Of a stretch of 7,838 nucleotides of DNA, positions 6,534 to 7,838 are shown piece by piece. Each line of letters starts with the position of its first letter. The first letter of the stretch is position 1. The translations under genes were made by a program, and so were the position numbers. Below the pieces are notes generated by a model. It ran no database searches and was not told the origin of the DNA. It saw only the letters and a list, made by a program, of their open reading frames with translations. Origin of the DNA: Bacteroidales bacterium (GTDB taxonomy: Bacteria; Bacteroidota; Bacteroidia; Bacteroidales; JAAUTT01); assembly GCA_012031335.1 (NCBI GenBank), contig JAAUTT010000178.1:1-7838 (forward strand). The letters run 5' to 3'.

Positions 6534-7781
6534 ATGGCAATATTAAAACCATTCAGAGGAATTCGTCCAATACAGGAAAAGTCACAAGCAGTAGCCTCCA
6601 GGCCATACGATGTTTTAAACCGCGAAGAGGCCAAAATGGAAGCTTCAGGAAATCCCGATTCTTTTTTACATGTGGTAAAACCTGAAATCGACCTGCCCGA
6701 TTCGGTTGATGAACATGCTCCGGAGGTATACGAAACCGGTAAATCCAATTTTGCACGAATGATGCAATCGGGATTTATGTTTCAGGATGTGGAGGAATAC
6801 CTGTATGTATATGCTCAAACCATGAATGGCCGCACGCAGTATGGTATTGTTGGCTGTGCAGCGGTAGAGGATTATATGAATAATGTTATCAGGAAACATG
6901 AACTTACACGCCCTGATAAGGAAGAGGACCGGAAAAATCATATCCGCGTAAGTAACCTGAATTATGAACCGGTGTTCTTTGCTTACCGTTCAGTATCGGA
7001 AATTGATACAATAGTTTCCGGGGTAGTGAAACATGAACCGGAATACAATTTTACGGCAGTGGATGGTTTTGGACATCATTTCTGGGTTATTCGCGATAAG
7101 GCAGTTGTTGCCCGTTTGGTTCAGCTTTTTGCCGAAATACCATATACCTATGTAGCCGACGGACATCATCGTACCGCTGCTGCAGCTCTTGTAGGTCATG
7201 AACGGAAACTTGCCAATAAAAACCATACCGGTAAGGAAGAATATAATTATTTTCTGGCAGTTCACTTCCCCGATACTCAATTGGCAATTATCGACTATAA
7301 CCGTGTTGTTAAGGATCTGAATGGATTATCCACCGGTGATTTTCTTAAAAAACTCGAATCGGGTTTTGTTGTTGAAAACAAAGGAATGGTGGAATACAAA
7401 CCCTTGAGCCTCCATAATTTCAGTATGTATTTAAATGGCGAATGGTATTCCCTTACAGCTAAGCCTGGAACTTATAATGACAACGATCCGATAGGCTGCC
7501 TGGATGTAACAGTTTTGTCCGATCAGGTTTTAACGCCGCTGCTGAATATTACCGATTTACGCAATTCCAAAAGAATTGATTTCGTAGGTGGCATCCGTGG
7601 ATTAGGCGAGTTAAAACGCCGTGTAGATAGCGGTGAAATGGCCGCTGCCTTTGCACTGTACCCCGTAAGTATGGAGCAATTATTTACCATAGCCGATTCG
7701 GGTAATATAATGCCGCCAAAAACCACATGGTTCGAACCTAAGCTGAGAAGCGGACTGGTAGTGCATAGCCTGGAAGACTAA
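6534..7781 (+). CDS. DUF1015 family protein, serine-operon associated
   Basis: This 415-residue protein of the DUF1015 family follows serA by 105 bases in the same direction. Family landmarks are LKPFRGIRP (4-12), ASRPYDVLNREEA (21-33), the charged block RKHELTRPDKEEDR (120-133), EPVFFAY (145-151), HHFWVIRD (181-188), PYTYVADGHHRTAAA (203-217) and a C-terminal region with PIGCLDVTVLSDQVL (319-333). No signal peptide or membrane helix is seen, so it is probably cytosolic. Its biochemical activity is not established. The DGHHR motif (209-213) recalls the ParB-like fold of the free serine kinases SerK and SbnI, which make O-phosphoserine. Together with the serC-serA neighbourhood this suggests a role on serine or phosphoserine, as inference. 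The ATG at 6534 matches the family N-terminus. A strong terminator follows the stop by a few bases. Confidence 0.88.
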   Translation: MAILKPFRGIRPIQEKSQAVASRPYDVLNREEAKMEASGNPDSFLHVVKPEIDLPDSVDEHAPEVYETGKSNFARMMQSGFMFQDVEEYLYVYAQTMNGRTQYGIVGCAAVEDYMNNVIRKHELTRPDKEEDRKNHIRVSNLNYEPVFFAYRSVSEIDTIVSGVVKHEPEYNFTAVDGFGHHFWVIRDKAVVARLVQLFAEIPYTYVADGHHRTAAAALVGHERKLANKNHTGKEEYNYFLAVHFPDTQLAIIDYNRVVKDLNGLSTGDFLKKLESGFVVENKGMVEYKPLSLHNFSMYLNGEWYSLTAKPGTYNDNDPIGCLDVTVLSDQVLTPLLNITDLRNSKRIDFVGGIRGLGELKRRVDSGEMAAAFALYPVSMEQLFTIADSGNIMPPKTTWFEPKLRSGLVVHSLED

Positions 7782-7784
7782 TAA

Positions 7785-7821
7785 AAAAAAGGTGTTGTAA
7801 TCAAATTGCAACACCTTTTTT
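7785..7821. terminator. Bidirectional intrinsic terminator at the end of the serine cluster
   Basis: A run of A (from 7785) leads into GGTGTTGTAA (7791-7800), a five-base loop TCAAA and TTGCAACACC (7806-7815), followed by six T. The 10-pair stem has one T-G wobble. A on one side and T on the other let it work in both directions, so a convergent gene may lie just beyond the right edge. It sits immediately after the DUF1015 stop codon. Confidence 0.88.
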
Positions 7822-7838
7822 AATGAATAATTGGTTAT

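Noticed and set aside
1..7838. New defence, toxin-antitoxin or mobile system
   Set aside because: No transposase, integrase, nuclease, CRISPR repeat or toxin-like pair was found on either strand; the intact genes are metabolic, transport or secreted.

Overview
The window most likely comes from an uncultured member of the Bacteroidetes (Bacteroidota), probably a Bacteroidales-like lineage. Three things suggest this: low-to-moderate GC and AT-rich spacers with little Shine-Dalgarno signal; promoter-like sites matching the Bacteroidetes TTG / TAnnTTTG consensus; and gene content typical of the phylum, namely a serC-serA-DUF1015 cluster and a small secreted protein of a Bacteroidetes-type family.

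Layout. Bases 1 to about 135 are GC-rich (81 of the first 120 bases are G or C) and look like a scrap of an unrelated coding sequence, possibly a chimeric contig end. On the minus strand (736 to 201) lies a broken DUF2971-like gene, split over three frames and lacking its usual C-terminal part. Then, all on the plus strand: an amino acid permease of the APC superfamily (960-2384), a ComB-family 2-phosphosulfolactate phosphatase (2533-3249), a secreted protein of unknown function (3478-4080), and a serine biosynthesis cluster of serC (4344-5417), serA (5529-6428) and a DUF1015 gene (6534-7781). A strong hairpin terminator closes the cluster (7785-7821).

How the genes fit together. SerA oxidises 3-phosphoglycerate to 3-phosphohydroxypyruvate and SerC transaminates this to O-phospho-L-serine. 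No recognisable phosphoserine phosphatase is present. The third gene, DUF1015, carries a DGHHR motif recalling the ParB-like free serine kinases SerK and SbnI, so it may act on serine or phosphoserine; this is a hypothesis. Two hairpins punctuate the cluster: a terminator-like one between serC and serA, and a dispersed-repeat-like palindrome between serA and DUF1015.

Data quality matters here. serC contains at least five apparent single-base indels, three of which cancel out and hide inside an open frame. The DUF2971-like gene needs at least two corrections and the GC-rich scrap one. Nearly all fall in homopolymers, so they look more like sequencing errors than biology. The permease, comB, serA and DUF1015 frames look intact. 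I found no RNA gene, CRISPR array, complete mobile element or defence system.
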